Shown one piece after another: positions 49,273 through 58,303 of a stretch of DNA of 64,000 nucleotides; within the stretch, counting starts at the first letter, position 1, and the number at the start of each line of letters is the position of its first letter. The notes beneath the pieces were generated by a model. The model worked only from the letters and a program-made list of their open reading frames with translations. It was not told the origin of the DNA and did not search any database. Position numbers and translations under genes: made by a program. The DNA is from Paraburkholderia xenovorans LB400 (GTDB taxonomy: Bacteria > Pseudomonadota > Gammaproteobacteria > Burkholderiales > Burkholderiaceae), in NCBI RefSeq assembly GCF_000013645.1, contig NC_007952.1, positions 2,852,001-2,916,000 of the forward strand. The letters are read 5' to 3'.

Positions 49273-50142
49273 ATGAGCGCGGGTGTGAGCAAAGCAGCGA
49301 AACCGGCCACGGGCAAAGGCGCGAGCGGCCGCGACACGGCGCACGGCGGCAAGACGCAGCGCGGCATCCAAAGCGTCGAGGTGGGTGGCCGCCTACTGCT
49401 GGCGCTCGCGCAGGCGCGCGCTCCGCTCGCCTTGTCCGACCTCGCCGCCGCCGCGCAGATCGCGCCGGGGCAGGCGCATGCGTATCTGGTGAGCCTCAGC
49501 CGGCTGGGTCTGATCAAGCGCGACGAACTGTCGGGCCGGTACGAACCCGGGCCGCTCTCGCTGCGGCTCGGTTTGCTGCATCTGCAGACCCAGCCGGCGT
49601 TTCGTGCCGCCGTGCCGCGCGCGGCCGCACTGGCCGAAGCCATCGGCTTTAGCGTCGCGATCTGTATTGCCGGGCCGCAAGGGCCGACCATCGTTCGCTA
49701 TGAGCACGCGGGCTTTCCGTTGCACGTCAATCTGCATGTGGGTACGGTGATGTCGCTGCCGGCCACATCCACGGGACGTGTGTTTTGCGCGTTCCTGCCG
49801 CGCGACGTGCGCGATGCCATGTGGGCGAATCAGTCCGGCGCCGCGAATCGCGCGATCACGCAGCCTGACGAAAGCGCCGCCTTCGAGGCCGCGCTGGACG
49901 CAATCCGCGCGCGCGGACTGGAAAGCAGCGTGGATGCGCCGAGTCCGGGCATCAGCAGCCTGAGCGCGCCCGTGCTGGACCCCGACGGCCGCCTGTCGCT
50001 CGCGCTCACGGTGATCGGCTCGACCGGCGCCATCGACGTCGCCGCCGGCGGCCCGATTGCGCGCGCGCTGCTTGCCGCGGCGCGCGACATCGGCGCCCAG
50101 TTGGTTGCCGAGCCCTCCCTGTTAGCCTCGTTCGCATCGTGA
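49273..50142 (+). CDS. IclR-family regulator 1
   Basis: 289 residues. A charged N-terminal extension precedes the winged helix (RGIQSVEVGGRLLLALAQARAPLALSDLAAAAQIAPGQAHAYLVSLSRLGLI), then the IclR effector domain (about 110-280). It overlaps the second IclR gene as GTGA. Divergent from the aromatic set it probably regulates. Confidence 0.9.
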   Translation: MSAGVSKAAKPATGKGASGRDTAHGGKTQRGIQSVEVGGRLLLALAQARAPLALSDLAAAAQIAPGQAHAYLVSLSRLGLIKRDELSGRYEPGPLSLRLGLLHLQTQPAFRAAVPRAAALAEAIGFSVAICIAGPQGPTIVRYEHAGFPLHVNLHVGTVMSLPATSTGRVFCAFLPRDVRDAMWANQSGAANRAITQPDESAAFEAALDAIRARGLESSVDAPSPGISSLSAPVLDPDGRLSLALTVIGSTGAIDVAAGGPIARALLAAARDIGAQLVAEPSLLASFAS

Positions 50143-51029
50143 CCGATCCTCTCGACACGCCTCACACCCTTTCCGCCGACGCGAAACCGCAGCGCGGCAT
50201 CCAGTCGCTGGATAGCACCGGCGAGTTGCTGGCGGCGCTGGTCGCGGCGGCGCGGCCGTTGAGCTTGCGGGACCTCGCGGCGGCGGCGGGCATGCCGCCG
50301 GCGAAGGCGTTTCCGCACCTGGTGAGCCTGCTGAAAATCGGCTTGCTCGACCGGGATGCGTCCGGTTGTTTCGAAGCCGGGCCGCTCGCGCTGGAATTGG
50401 GTCTGATCGGCTTGCAGCGCCTGTCGCCGACGCGCGAAGCGGAGCCCGAGGTGGTCGAGCTCGCGGCATCGACGGGCATGAGCGTGGCGATGGCCGTGCT
50501 CGGGCCGCTTGGGCCGACCGTCGTGCGTCTGGAGGAGTCGGCGCGGCCGCTGCATGTGAGCTTGCGGGTCGGGACGGTGATGTCGCTGGTGAATACGGCG
50601 ATAGGCCGCGTGTTTGCCGCCTATGTGGCGGACGACGTGCGCGCCGGTTTGCTGGCGCAGGATCATTTGCGCCTCGCGGGTGCCAACGCGGCGGATGTTT
50701 TTGCGGGGAAAGCGGCGTCAGCAGGCGAAGGCGAGGTCCGGGGCAGCATGGACGCAGCCTCCGCGCCGCCGCTGACTCGAGCCTACGCGCAGCGTCTGGC
50801 GCAAGTCCGCGCGGACGGGATCGATACGGCGCTCAGCCGGCCTGTGCCGGGCATCGACACACTGGCCGCTCCGGTGCTGGATCATACGGGCAGCATCTGT
50901 CTGGTTCTGGCGTTGATGGGGCCGAGCGGCAGTTTCGATAGCGAATTGGCGGGCGGGCCGGCGCAGACGCTGCGCGCCGCGACGATGAGGTTATCGCGGC
51001 GCTTCGGGTGGATGGCGGCAGCGGAGTAA
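50139..51029 (+). CDS. IclR-family regulator 2
   Basis: 296 residues starting at GTG 50139, inside the stop of regulator 1. It shares PQRGIQSLDSTGELLAALV and VGTVMSL with regulator 1, so the pair is a tandem duplication. A 35-residue insertion (about 190-225) separates the effector halves. Coupling suggests a hetero-oligomer or a fixed ratio. Confidence 0.88.
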   Translation: MTDPLDTPHTLSADAKPQRGIQSLDSTGELLAALVAAARPLSLRDLAAAAGMPPAKAFPHLVSLLKIGLLDRDASGCFEAGPLALELGLIGLQRLSPTREAEPEVVELAASTGMSVAMAVLGPLGPTVVRLEESARPLHVSLRVGTVMSLVNTAIGRVFAAYVADDVRAGLLAQDHLRLAGANAADVFAGKAASAGEGEVRGSMDAASAPPLTRAYAQRLAQVRADGIDTALSRPVPGIDTLAAPVLDHTGSICLVLALMGPSGSFDSELAGGPAQTLRAATMRLSRRFGWMAAAE

Positions 51030-51178
51030 TCGTTTTTTTTGAAAACTGCCCGTTTGTAATCGTTTTGGGAACCGATTAAGCGAAATGATGCGCCACGCCT
51101 TATAATCGTTTTTCTGAAAAACACGCGTTTTTTAATCGTTTTGAGAGTCGAGTAATCAAAACTGAGCGAAAACCGGGC
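51027..51178 (+). repeat. Array of TAATCGTTTT repeats before the Fic gene
   Basis: TAATCGTTTT occurs at 51027, 51057, 51103 and 51133: two pairs, each with a 30-base step, making a diverged tandem duplication of about 76 bases. The first pair includes an inverted CGATTA at 51073, the second a related AGTAATCAAAAC. A TATAAT lies at 51102-51107. The array overlaps the stop of the IclR gene and ends 39 bases before the Fic start, so it is the likely control region of the Fic gene. Confidence 0.75.
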
Positions 51179-51217
51179 GCGACTTCCGCCTTCCCCGACG
51201 AGTACGGACCGAAAATC

Positions 51218-52756
51218 ATGCCGCAGATCGGTTATCAATGGCTGTCCAGCAAGTGCGGCGTCGTGCCGGTTCACCCGTTCGCCGTCCAAAGTGAAATTGG
51301 CCGCGCCCGCTCCACTTCGACCGACGGCGACATCCGGCGGGAAATCTATCCCGAACCCTATCGTCCGACCGCCAGCCTGACCGATAACCTGACCTTCGCC
51401 TTCAGGCATGAGGGCATTCATCTGGAATTCCTGGCGCGGCTGTATGCGCTGCCCTCGGTGCGCAAGGAACTGGAGGCATGGATCGCCCGCGAACCCACCG
51501 GCGCGTATGCGCGCCGCGCCTGCTTCTTCTATGAATGGCTGATGCCGGCGCCGCTGGACGCGCCCGGCGTCTCCAAAGGCAATTACGTCGATGCCCTGAA
51601 CCCGGAGGAATTCGTCGTCGGCGCGTCGATCAACAACACGCGCTGGCGTGTGCGTGACAATCTGCCGGGCAATCGCGATTTCTGCCCGGTAATCCGACGG
51701 GTCGAAGCGGTCCAGCGGGCCGAAACTTACGACCTTGCCGCACCGCTCGCTGAACTGGAGGCGGACTACGGCATCGATCTGATCCTGCGCAGCGCCGTCT
51801 GGCTGACAGTCAAGGAGAGCCGCGCCAGTTTCCTGATCGAACACGAGCAGGATAACGAGGATCGCATCCGCCGCTTCGCCGCCGTCATGGAAAGCGAATG
51901 CGGGCAACACGCCAATCCATTCGACGCCGGCACGCTCAACGTCCTGCAACGCGGCATACTCGGGCAGTCCGCGCTGCGCTATGGGATCCGCCGGTCGCCG
52001 GTGTACGTGGGGCACGTCGCGCGCTATCAGCCTGTAGTCGACTACATTGCACCGCCCTGGCAGCACATCGAGGTCATGCTCGCGGGGCTCACCCGCTTCC
52101 TCGAACGAACGGCGGGTCGCGCGCCTCTCGTCCGCGCGGCCGCGGCGTCGTTCGGTTTTGTCTATGCGCACCCTATGGCCGACGGTAATGGCCGCATCTC
52201 GCGATTTCTGATCAACGACATTTTGCGTCGTGACGGCGCCGTGCCGGCGCCGATCATCTTGCCGGTGTCAGCAACGATCACGCACAGCACGCGTGATCGC
52301 GCCGCCTACGACAAGGTGCTGGAGCGTTTTTCGCGCCCGCTGATGAAACACTATGCCGATCAGTACACGTTCGGAAAAACCGAAATTGCGGAAGACGGCG
52401 TTGAATACAACCTGCATTTTCACGCTTACGAGGATGCATTGCCGGCTTGGCGCTATCCCGATCTAACTGCGCACGTCGGCTATCTCGCCGACGTGATCGA
52501 CGCGACGCTAGCGCACGAAATGCGCACGGAAGCGCGCTTTCTGCAGGCGAACGACAAAGCACGGCGCGCCATCAAGGATTTTCTGGAGGCGCCCGACAAC
52601 GATCTGGACGGGATCATTCGCAGTGTCCGGCAAAACGGAAATAGCATTTCGAACAATTTGCGCAAGCGGTATCCGCTTCTCGACGAACGGCCGGAGTTGG
52701 GCGCGCAGATAGTAGAGGCTGTTGCCGAAGCATTTGCGGACGACAAGAGCCATTGA
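51218..52756 (+). CDS. Fic-domain protein (probable AMPylase)
   Basis: 512 residues. The Fic core carries the motif H-P-M-A-D-G-N-G-R-I-S-R at 318-329, intact for nucleotidyl transfer to a protein hydroxyl. Upstream, S-F-L-I-E-H at 204-209 fits the (S/T)-x-x-x-E inhibitory helix of class II Fic proteins, with His in place of the usual Gly/Asn. The C-terminal 90 residues (ARRAIKDFLEAPDNDLDGIIRSVRQNG) may be a winged helix. No antitoxin-like gene is adjacent, so self-inhibition is likely. Confidence 0.9.
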   Translation: MPQIGYQWLSSKCGVVPVHPFAVQSEIGRARSTSTDGDIRREIYPEPYRPTASLTDNLTFAFRHEGIHLEFLARLYALPSVRKELEAWIAREPTGAYARRACFFYEWLMPAPLDAPGVSKGNYVDALNPEEFVVGASINNTRWRVRDNLPGNRDFCPVIRRVEAVQRAETYDLAAPLAELEADYGIDLILRSAVWLTVKESRASFLIEHEQDNEDRIRRFAAVMESECGQHANPFDAGTLNVLQRGILGQSALRYGIRRSPVYVGHVARYQPVVDYIAPPWQHIEVMLAGLTRFLERTAGRAPLVRAAAASFGFVYAHPMADGNGRISRFLINDILRRDGAVPAPIILPVSATITHSTRDRAAYDKVLERFSRPLMKHYADQYTFGKTEIAEDGVEYNLHFHAYEDALPAWRYPDLTAHVGYLADVIDATLAHEMRTEARFLQANDKARRAIKDFLEAPDNDLDGIIRSVRQNGNSISNNLRKRYPLLDERPELGAQIVEAVAEAFADDKSH

Positions 52757-52786
52757 TCCACGGCAAGCACCGGATCAGGCAATCCC

Positions 52787-53650
52787 TCACTCCCCCGCCG
52801 CCTCCGGCGCATGCGACGCCAGCCGCGCCTTCGCATGCCGCATCTTTTCCAGCGTCTTCGGCCCCGCTTTGAGCGCGACGCCAATTGCCAGCGCATCCAT
52901 GATGCAAAGATGCACGAGTCGCGACACACCCGGCGTATTCGGATCGATCGGACTCGGCACGCGCAGCAGCAGCGGAATATCCACCAGCCACGCGAGGCGC
53001 GAGCCGACATTGGTCAGCGCAATCGTGGTCGCACCGCGTTCCTTGGCAATCTGGATGCTTTCGTTCACTTCCACACTGCGGCCCGAATGCGAAATCGCAA
53101 AGGCCACGTCGCCCGGCTCCATCAGGCCCGCGTAAAGACGCTGCAGATGCCCGTCCGTGAATGCGGTAGACGCAATATCGAGCCGCAGAAACCGCAACGC
53201 CGCATCTTGCGCGACCAGCCCCGAGCCTGAACCCACGCCGAAGAAAAACACCCGCCGCGCGCTCGACAACGCCGCAATCGCACTCTCGACCACCGCAGGG
53301 TCCAGCGCGCCGCGAGCATGCGTAATGCCTCCGATAGCCGCCTCGCCCACCTTGTCCATCAGCGTCTGCACGTCGTCGTCACGCGCCACGGCCGTGGATG
53401 CATAGGGCACGCCGCCCGCCACGCTCTGCGCCAGTTGCATCTTGAAGTCGCGCAGGCCATGTGCGCCGATCGCGCGGCAAAACCGCGTGACGGAAGGCTC
53501 GGACACCTCCGCGCGCTGCGCGAGTTCGGTGATGCTCGCGCGCATTGCGAAGTCGACGTCGCTCAATACCATGTCGGCGACCTTGCGCTCGGCGGGCCGC
53601 AAATTGGCAAGTGCGCTGCGAATGTGGGGAATCAAGTTCGGTGCGGACAC
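52787..53650 (-). CDS. RpiR/HexR-family regulator (HTH + SIS)
   Basis: 287 residues. The N-terminal helix-turn-helix contains ITELAQRAEVSEPSVTRFCRAIGAHGLRDFK; the C-terminal SIS sugar-phosphate domain contains VFFFGVGSGSGLVAQDAALRF and ISHSGRSVEVNESI. GTG at 53650 with AAGGAAC is preferred; the frame extends to 53818. It heads toward the left but sits with the sugar ABC genes it likely controls in response to a sugar phosphate. Confidence 0.9.
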   Translation of the reverse strand: MSAPNLIPHIRSALANLRPAERKVADMVLSDVDFAMRASITELAQRAEVSEPSVTRFCRAIGAHGLRDFKMQLAQSVAGGVPYASTAVARDDDVQTLMDKVGEAAIGGITHARGALDPAVVESAIAALSSARRVFFFGVGSGSGLVAQDAALRFLRLDIASTAFTDGHLQRLYAGLMEPGDVAFAISHSGRSVEVNESIQIAKERGATTIALTNVGSRLAWLVDIPLLLRVPSPIDPNTPGVSRLVHLCIMDALAIGVALKAGPKTLEKMRHAKARLASHAPEAAGE

Positions 53651-53750
53651 CCGGTGTTCCTTAAAAGCGCTCCCAGACCTGTCGCTTCGCGCCAGGCCCC
53701 CGAGGGGCGAGAAAACTTGGGGCGGCCCGGCCTCAAACGGCAACACGCGG

Positions 53751-54833
53751 TTAGACCAGCCTGCGTCCACTCTCCGTATCGAACAGATGAATATGCCCGG
53801 CCGGCAAACGTAGCGCAACGCGTTCGCCGGGCTCGGTCTTCGAGCGCTGGCGAGTCGTCACGCACCACGTGCTGCCGCCTATTTTCCCGTACAAGTGGGT
53901 CTCCGCGCCAGTTGGCTCGACCACTTCGACTTCCATCGTGGCGTCGGGTGTCTGCACCATCGTCTCGATGTGCTCCGGCCGCACGCCGAGCGTGACCTTC
54001 GCGCCGACCGCGGCCGATGCGGGTGCGCGCTCCAGCACGATCTCGCCGCCGTCCGTGAGTTTCAGCGCGAGGCCCTCGCCTTGCGCGCGGCTCACGATCA
54101 TACCTTCGGCAAAATTCATCGACGGCGAACCGAGAAAGCTCGCCACGAACAGATTCGCCGGATGATCGTACAGCTCCAGCGGACGGCCGATCTGCTCGAT
54201 ACGCCCGGCGTTCATCACGACGATGCGGTCAGCCATCGTCATGGCTTCGATCTGATCGTGCGTGACGTAGATCACCGTGTTCTTCAGCCGCTGATGCAGC
54301 GCCTTGATTTCCGTGCGCATCTGCACGCGCAGTTTGGCGTCGAGATTGGACAGCGGCTCGTCGAACAGGAACAGCGACGGCTCGCGCACCACGGCGCGGC
54401 CCATTGCCACGCGTTGCCGTTGACCGCCCGACAGCGCGCGCGGCAAGCGGTCCAGATAACCGCCGAGATTCAGCATTTTTGCAGCGGCTTCGATCCGCGG
54501 CTTGAAACTCGCCGCCGACTCCTTGCGAATCCGCGGCCCGAACGCAATGTTTTCATAGACGGACAGATGCGGATACAGCGCGTAGCTCTGGAACACCATC
54601 GAGATATTGCGCTGCTGCGGCGCGAGACCATTCGCGCGCGCGCCGCCGATCATCAGATCGCCGCCGCTGATCTCTTCGAGCCCCGCCACCATCCGCATCA
54701 ACGTGCTCTTGCCGCAGCCCGACGGCCCGACCAGCACCACGAACTCGCCGTCCTCGATGTCCAGATCGATGCCGTGCACCACCTGCGTATCGCCGTAGCG
54801 TTTGAAGATGCCGCTCAGTTGCACTGCTGCCAT
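53751..54833 (-). CDS. Sugar ABC transporter ATPase (UgpC/MalK type)
   Basis: 360 residues: Walker A GPSGCGKST, signature LSGGQRQR, Walker B FLFDEPLSNLDAKLR, and a C-terminal TOBE/OB regulatory domain (VTLGVRPEHIE). It is separated from its permeases and binding protein, which lie divergently at 56012-59151, by an SDR gene. Such ATPases can serve several CUT1 importers. Confidence 0.94.
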   Translation of the reverse strand: MAAVQLSGIFKRYGDTQVVHGIDLDIEDGEFVVLVGPSGCGKSTLMRMVAGLEEISGGDLMIGGARANGLAPQQRNISMVFQSYALYPHLSVYENIAFGPRIRKESAASFKPRIEAAAKMLNLGGYLDRLPRALSGGQRQRVAMGRAVVREPSLFLFDEPLSNLDAKLRVQMRTEIKALHQRLKNTVIYVTHDQIEAMTMADRIVVMNAGRIEQIGRPLELYDHPANLFVASFLGSPSMNFAEGMIVSRAQGEGLALKLTDGGEIVLERAPASAAVGAKVTLGVRPEHIETMVQTPDATMEVEVVEPTGAETHLYGKIGGSTWCVTTRQRSKTEPGERVALRLPAGHIHLFDTESGRRLV

Positions 54834-54902
54834 GCTGTCCTCGTCGTCTTCTTTCGTTGAGTCGATCTCGTGCGTGCCTGCCCGCGGGTTGCTTCAGGCA
54901 GT

Positions 54903-55676
54903 TCAGAGCGATTCGAGCGTCAGTTCTTCCGCCATCAGACGGTTGCCAGCCATCAGGCCGCCGTCCACCGGCAACGCGACGCCGGTAATCACGCGCGCCA
55001 TCGGCGAGGCGAGAAACAGTACCGCGTCGGCAATGTCGTCGGGCGTCGCGAAATCGCGCAACGGGTACCACTTTTTCAGGTCTTCGAAGACCTGCGGATT
55101 CTTCTCGACGCGCGCCTGCCACGCCTGCGTCTTCACCGTGCCCGGACACACGATGTTGGCGCGAATGCCGTAGCGGCCCAGTTCGAGCGCGAGCGCCTTC
55201 GTATAACCGATGAGCCCGGCCTTCGCCGCACTGTAGGCCGGATGACCGAGCGCGGCCATGCCGTTCACCGAGCCGATCAGCACCAGCACGCCCCGCTGCC
55301 GCTCGATCATGGACGCGCGCACGGCTTCAACCGTGTGATACGTGCCGTTCAGATTCAGATGAATGTCGCGCTGCCAGCTCGCGGCATCCGTCGTGGCCAG
55401 CGTCAGACCTTGTGCCGCGCCGGCGTTGGCGACCAGCACGTCGACCGGACCGCGCACCTCGACTGCCGCGGCCACTGCCCGCTGCACCGCGGCGGCATCG
55501 CCGAGATCGACCGCGACCGGCGTGACATGCGCCTCGCCGAGTTGTGCGGTCAACGCGTTCAGCGCCGCGGCGTCGATGTCGAGCGCCAGCACCGTATCGC
55601 CCTGCTCCACGAAACGCTTGCACAACACGCTGCCGATGCCGCCGCAAGCGCCCGTTACCAACACCGTACGATTCAT
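54903..55676 (-). CDS. Short-chain dehydrogenase/reductase of the sugar/polyol module
   Basis: 257 residues with TGACGGIG, NAGAAQG, catalytic Ser (LIGSVNG) and YSAAK. In this context it probably oxidises the imported sugar or polyol. ATG 55676 is chosen (GAGG 5 bases upstream); ATG 55691 is possible. Divergent from the binding-protein gene across a 335-base spacer. Confidence 0.88.
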   Translation of the reverse strand: MNRTVLVTGACGGIGSVLCKRFVEQGDTVLALDIDAAALNALTAQLGEAHVTPVAVDLGDAAAVQRAVAAAVEVRGPVDVLVANAGAAQGLTLATTDAASWQRDIHLNLNGTYHTVEAVRASMIERQRGVLVLIGSVNGMAALGHPAYSAAKAGLIGYTKALALELGRYGIRANIVCPGTVKTQAWQARVEKNPQVFEDLKKWYPLRDFATPDDIADAVLFLASPMARVITGVALPVDGGLMAGNRLMAEELTLESL

Positions 55677-55860
55677 GTCCGCCTCGTTCATCGACCGCGC
55701 CGCCAGCACCCGATTAGCTTGTAAATTTCTTACATAACCTGGTTTGATGAGGCGGCCTGACCATCCCAAAGATTGGGTATCCGTGACTTCACATTACACA
55801 GAAACTCCCTGCTTTACAGCATCTTATGCACAAAACCGGCTGCGAAAAAATATGGCAGAC

Positions 55861-55892
55861 CCTACGTGACAACCTATTTTGCGTCATGTAGG
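55861..55892. promoter_or_regulatory. Inverted repeat in the divergent spacer of the sugar module
   Basis: CCTACGTGAC/GTCATGTAGG, 10-bp arms with one mismatch and a 12-base AT-rich centre. It is a candidate RpiR operator between the SDR and binding-protein genes. A T-run follows, but no upstream gene would need a terminator here. Confidence 0.5.
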
Positions 55893-56011
55893 ATTTTTTC
55901 AAACAATTCAACCCAAAGCCGCCGGCGACGGCAGCCAAACCACCCCACCATCGCTGGATGGGACCGGAGCAAGCGCTAAAACGCCCACTCCGTTCGACAC
56001 AGGAGAGAGAA

Positions 56012-57244
56012 ATGTCGTTGCATGCCCGTGCTTCCCTCGCGCTCGGCAAAGTTGCCGTGGCGCTCGCGTTTGCAGGTATCGCCGTCGCGGCTCACGCCGA
56101 CACGGTCCGCGTGACCGTCGCGCACTACAGCGACGCAACCGCGCCGTACTTCGAAAAGATGGCCCGCAACTTCGAGAAGGCCAATCCCGGCACCACCATC
56201 AAGATCGAAGACGTGAACTGGGACACGCTGCAACAGAAACTGCAAACGGACATTTCCGGTAACGCCAACGCCGACCTCGCGATCGTCGGCACACGCTGGC
56301 TACTCGATTTCGTGAAGGACGACGTCGCGGAACCGCTCGACGGTTATATGGACGCAAGCTTCAAGAGCCGCTTCATCGGTCCGTTCCTCGCCCCGGGTGA
56401 AATCAACGGCAAGGTGTATGGCCTGCCGATCGCCGCTTCGGCACGCGCGCTGTACTACAACAAGGACCTGCTCGCGAAGGTCGGCTATCCCGACGGTCCG
56501 AAGACCTGGAACGACGTGATCGATGCGTCGAAGAAACTGAAGGCGCAGGGCATTGCCGGTTTCGGTCTGCAAGGCAAGGAAATCGAAACGGACGTCTACT
56601 ATTACTACGCGCTGTGGACCAATGGCGGCGACGTGGTGGGCAAGGACAACAAGGCGGCGTTCAATTCGCCGGCCGGCATCAAGGCGGCGACGCTGTACAA
56701 ATCGATGATCGACCAGGGTCTGACGCAACCCGGCGTGACCGGCTACAGCCGCGAAGACGTGCAGAACCTCTTCAAGCAAGGCCGCGTTGCGATGGTGATT
56801 TCGGCGCCGTTCCTGTCGAAACAGATCAGGAAGGAAGCGCCGAACCTGAAGTACGGCATCGATCCGATTCCGATGGGCACGACGCACGCCACGTACGCGG
56901 TCACGGACTCGATCGTGATGTTCAGGAACTCGAAGGTGAAGAAGTCGGCATGGAAGTTCCTCGACTATCTGTTCACGAAGGAACCGCGCGTGGAGTTCAC
57001 CACGACCGAAGGCTTCCTGCCGACCACCAAGGCTGAATCCACCGACCCGGCGTTCAACGATCCGGACACGAAGGCGTTCGTCGCGTTGCTGCCCACGGCC
57101 CGCTTTGCGCCGACGGTGACGGGTTGGGAAGACACCGCGAAAGCCGTGACCGACGCCATGCAGTCGATCTACCTGGGCAAGGCGAAACCGGCCGACGCAT
57201 TGAATGCGGCGGCCACGCAGGCGAACAAGTCGCTCGGCAAGTAA
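56012..57244 (+). CDS. Sugar ABC transporter substrate-binding protein (CUT1)
   Basis: 410 residues with a signal peptide ending in A-H-A and the extracellular solute-binding family 1 fold (YSDATAPYFEKMARNFEKANPG, PIAASARALYYNKDLLAKVGYPDGPKTWND split as the usual hinge region). GGAGAG precedes ATG 56012. First gene of the rightward half of the module. Ligand unknown: sugar or polyol. Confidence 0.92.
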   Translation: MSLHARASLALGKVAVALAFAGIAVAAHADTVRVTVAHYSDATAPYFEKMARNFEKANPGTTIKIEDVNWDTLQQKLQTDISGNANADLAIVGTRWLLDFVKDDVAEPLDGYMDASFKSRFIGPFLAPGEINGKVYGLPIAASARALYYNKDLLAKVGYPDGPKTWNDVIDASKKLKAQGIAGFGLQGKEIETDVYYYYALWTNGGDVVGKDNKAAFNSPAGIKAATLYKSMIDQGLTQPGVTGYSREDVQNLFKQGRVAMVISAPFLSKQIRKEAPNLKYGIDPIPMGTTHATYAVTDSIVMFRNSKVKKSAWKFLDYLFTKEPRVEFTTTEGFLPTTKAESTDPAFNDPDTKAFVALLPTARFAPTVTGWEDTAKAVTDAMQSIYLGKAKPADALNAAATQANKSLGK

Positions 57245-57300
57245 TCGCGCAATGACCTCCTGCTGAAATCGTACCGATCCCGTCGCGATCTGCTGAACAC

Positions 57301-57338
57301 GGAACGCGCGCCGCCACCGGAAAGGCGGCGCGCGTTCC
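57301..57338 (+). terminator. Attenuating hairpin between binding protein and permease
   Basis: Perfect 15-bp arms (GGAACGCGCGCCGCC and its inverse) around an 8-base loop, 57 bases after the binding-protein stop. No U-run; it would stabilise the upstream mRNA and give the usual excess of binding protein over permease. Confidence 0.6.
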
Positions 57339-57412
57339 GGTCGTAATGCACTATCTGGCCCATCCCGTCGCGCCCGCCGATCAACGCGGCCGCGTCTTAC
57401 GATCGAGCACGC

Positions 57413-58303
57413 ATGAGCCGTTCCGCTTCTTCGCGCCTGCAAGCGCCCTGGTTGCTGATAGCGCCGAGCCTGATACTGGCGCTCTTCATCATCAGCTATC
57501 CGATCTTCAACATCGTGTGGCAATCGCTGCACGAGGTCTCGCGCTTCGGCGCAATTCGCGACTTCACCGGCCTGCAGAATTTCTACACGATCTTCGGCGA
57601 CCCCGCGTTTCTCGCAGCCGCCAAACGAACCCTTGTCTGGACCGTGTGCGTGGTCGGCGGCACGGTGCTGATCTCGGTGCCCGTCGCGCTGGTATTGAAC
57701 CAGGATTTCTATGGACGCGGCGTGGCGCGCACGATCGTGATGCTGCCGTGGTCCGTCTCGCTGACCATGACCGCCGTGGTCTGGCGCTGGGCCTTCAACG
57801 ACGACTACGGCATGGTCAACGTGACGTTGCAGAGGCTGGGCCTGATCAGCGGTCCGATTCATTGGCTGGCCACGCCGGAACTCGCGTTTCCGGTCGAAAT
57901 CGCAGTCGGCATTCTGGTGTCGATCCCGTTTACGGTGACGATTCTGCTCGGCGGATTGTCCTCGGTGCCCGGCGATATCTATGAAGCCGCGCGCATGGAC
58001 GGCGCGAGCGCCTGGCAGCAGTTTCGCAAGCTCACCATGCCGCTGTTGCGGCCGTTCATCAACATGACGATTCTGTTGAACGTGATCTACGTGTTCAACT
58101 CCTTTCCGATCATCTGGGTAATGACACAGGGCGGCCCGGACAACAGCACGCATATCCTCGTCACGTATCTCTATGAGCTTGGTTTCCGGCTGGGGCGGCC
58201 CGGCGAAGCCGCGGCGGTCTCGCTGATCATGCTCGTCATGCTGTTCGTTTTCTCGATCGCCTATCTGCGCCTGCAGCCCGCGAAAGAAGGAGATCCGTCA
58301 TGA
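57413..58303 (+). CDS. Sugar ABC permease 1 (MalF/UgpA type)
   Basis: 296 residues, six helices, with the EAA loop EAARMDGASAWQQFRKLTMPLLRP. Overlaps the next permease as ATGA. Lies 168 bases after the binding protein, behind the hairpin. Confidence 0.94.
   Translation: MSRSASSRLQAPWLLIAPSLILALFIISYPIFNIVWQSLHEVSRFGAIRDFTGLQNFYTIFGDPAFLAAAKRTLVWTVCVVGGTVLISVPVALVLNQDFYGRGVARTIVMLPWSVSLTMTAVVWRWAFNDDYGMVNVTLQRLGLISGPIHWLATPELAFPVEIAVGILVSIPFTVTILLGGLSSVPGDIYEAARMDGASAWQQFRKLTMPLLRPFINMTILLNVIYVFNSFPIIWVMTQGGPDNSTHILVTYLYELGFRLGRPGEAAAVSLIMLVMLFVFSIAYLRLQPAKEGDPS

Noticed and set aside
55861..55900. Intrinsic terminator in the divergent sugar-module spacer
   Set aside because: Although a T-run follows the inverted repeat, no rightward transcript ends here; an operator is more plausible.
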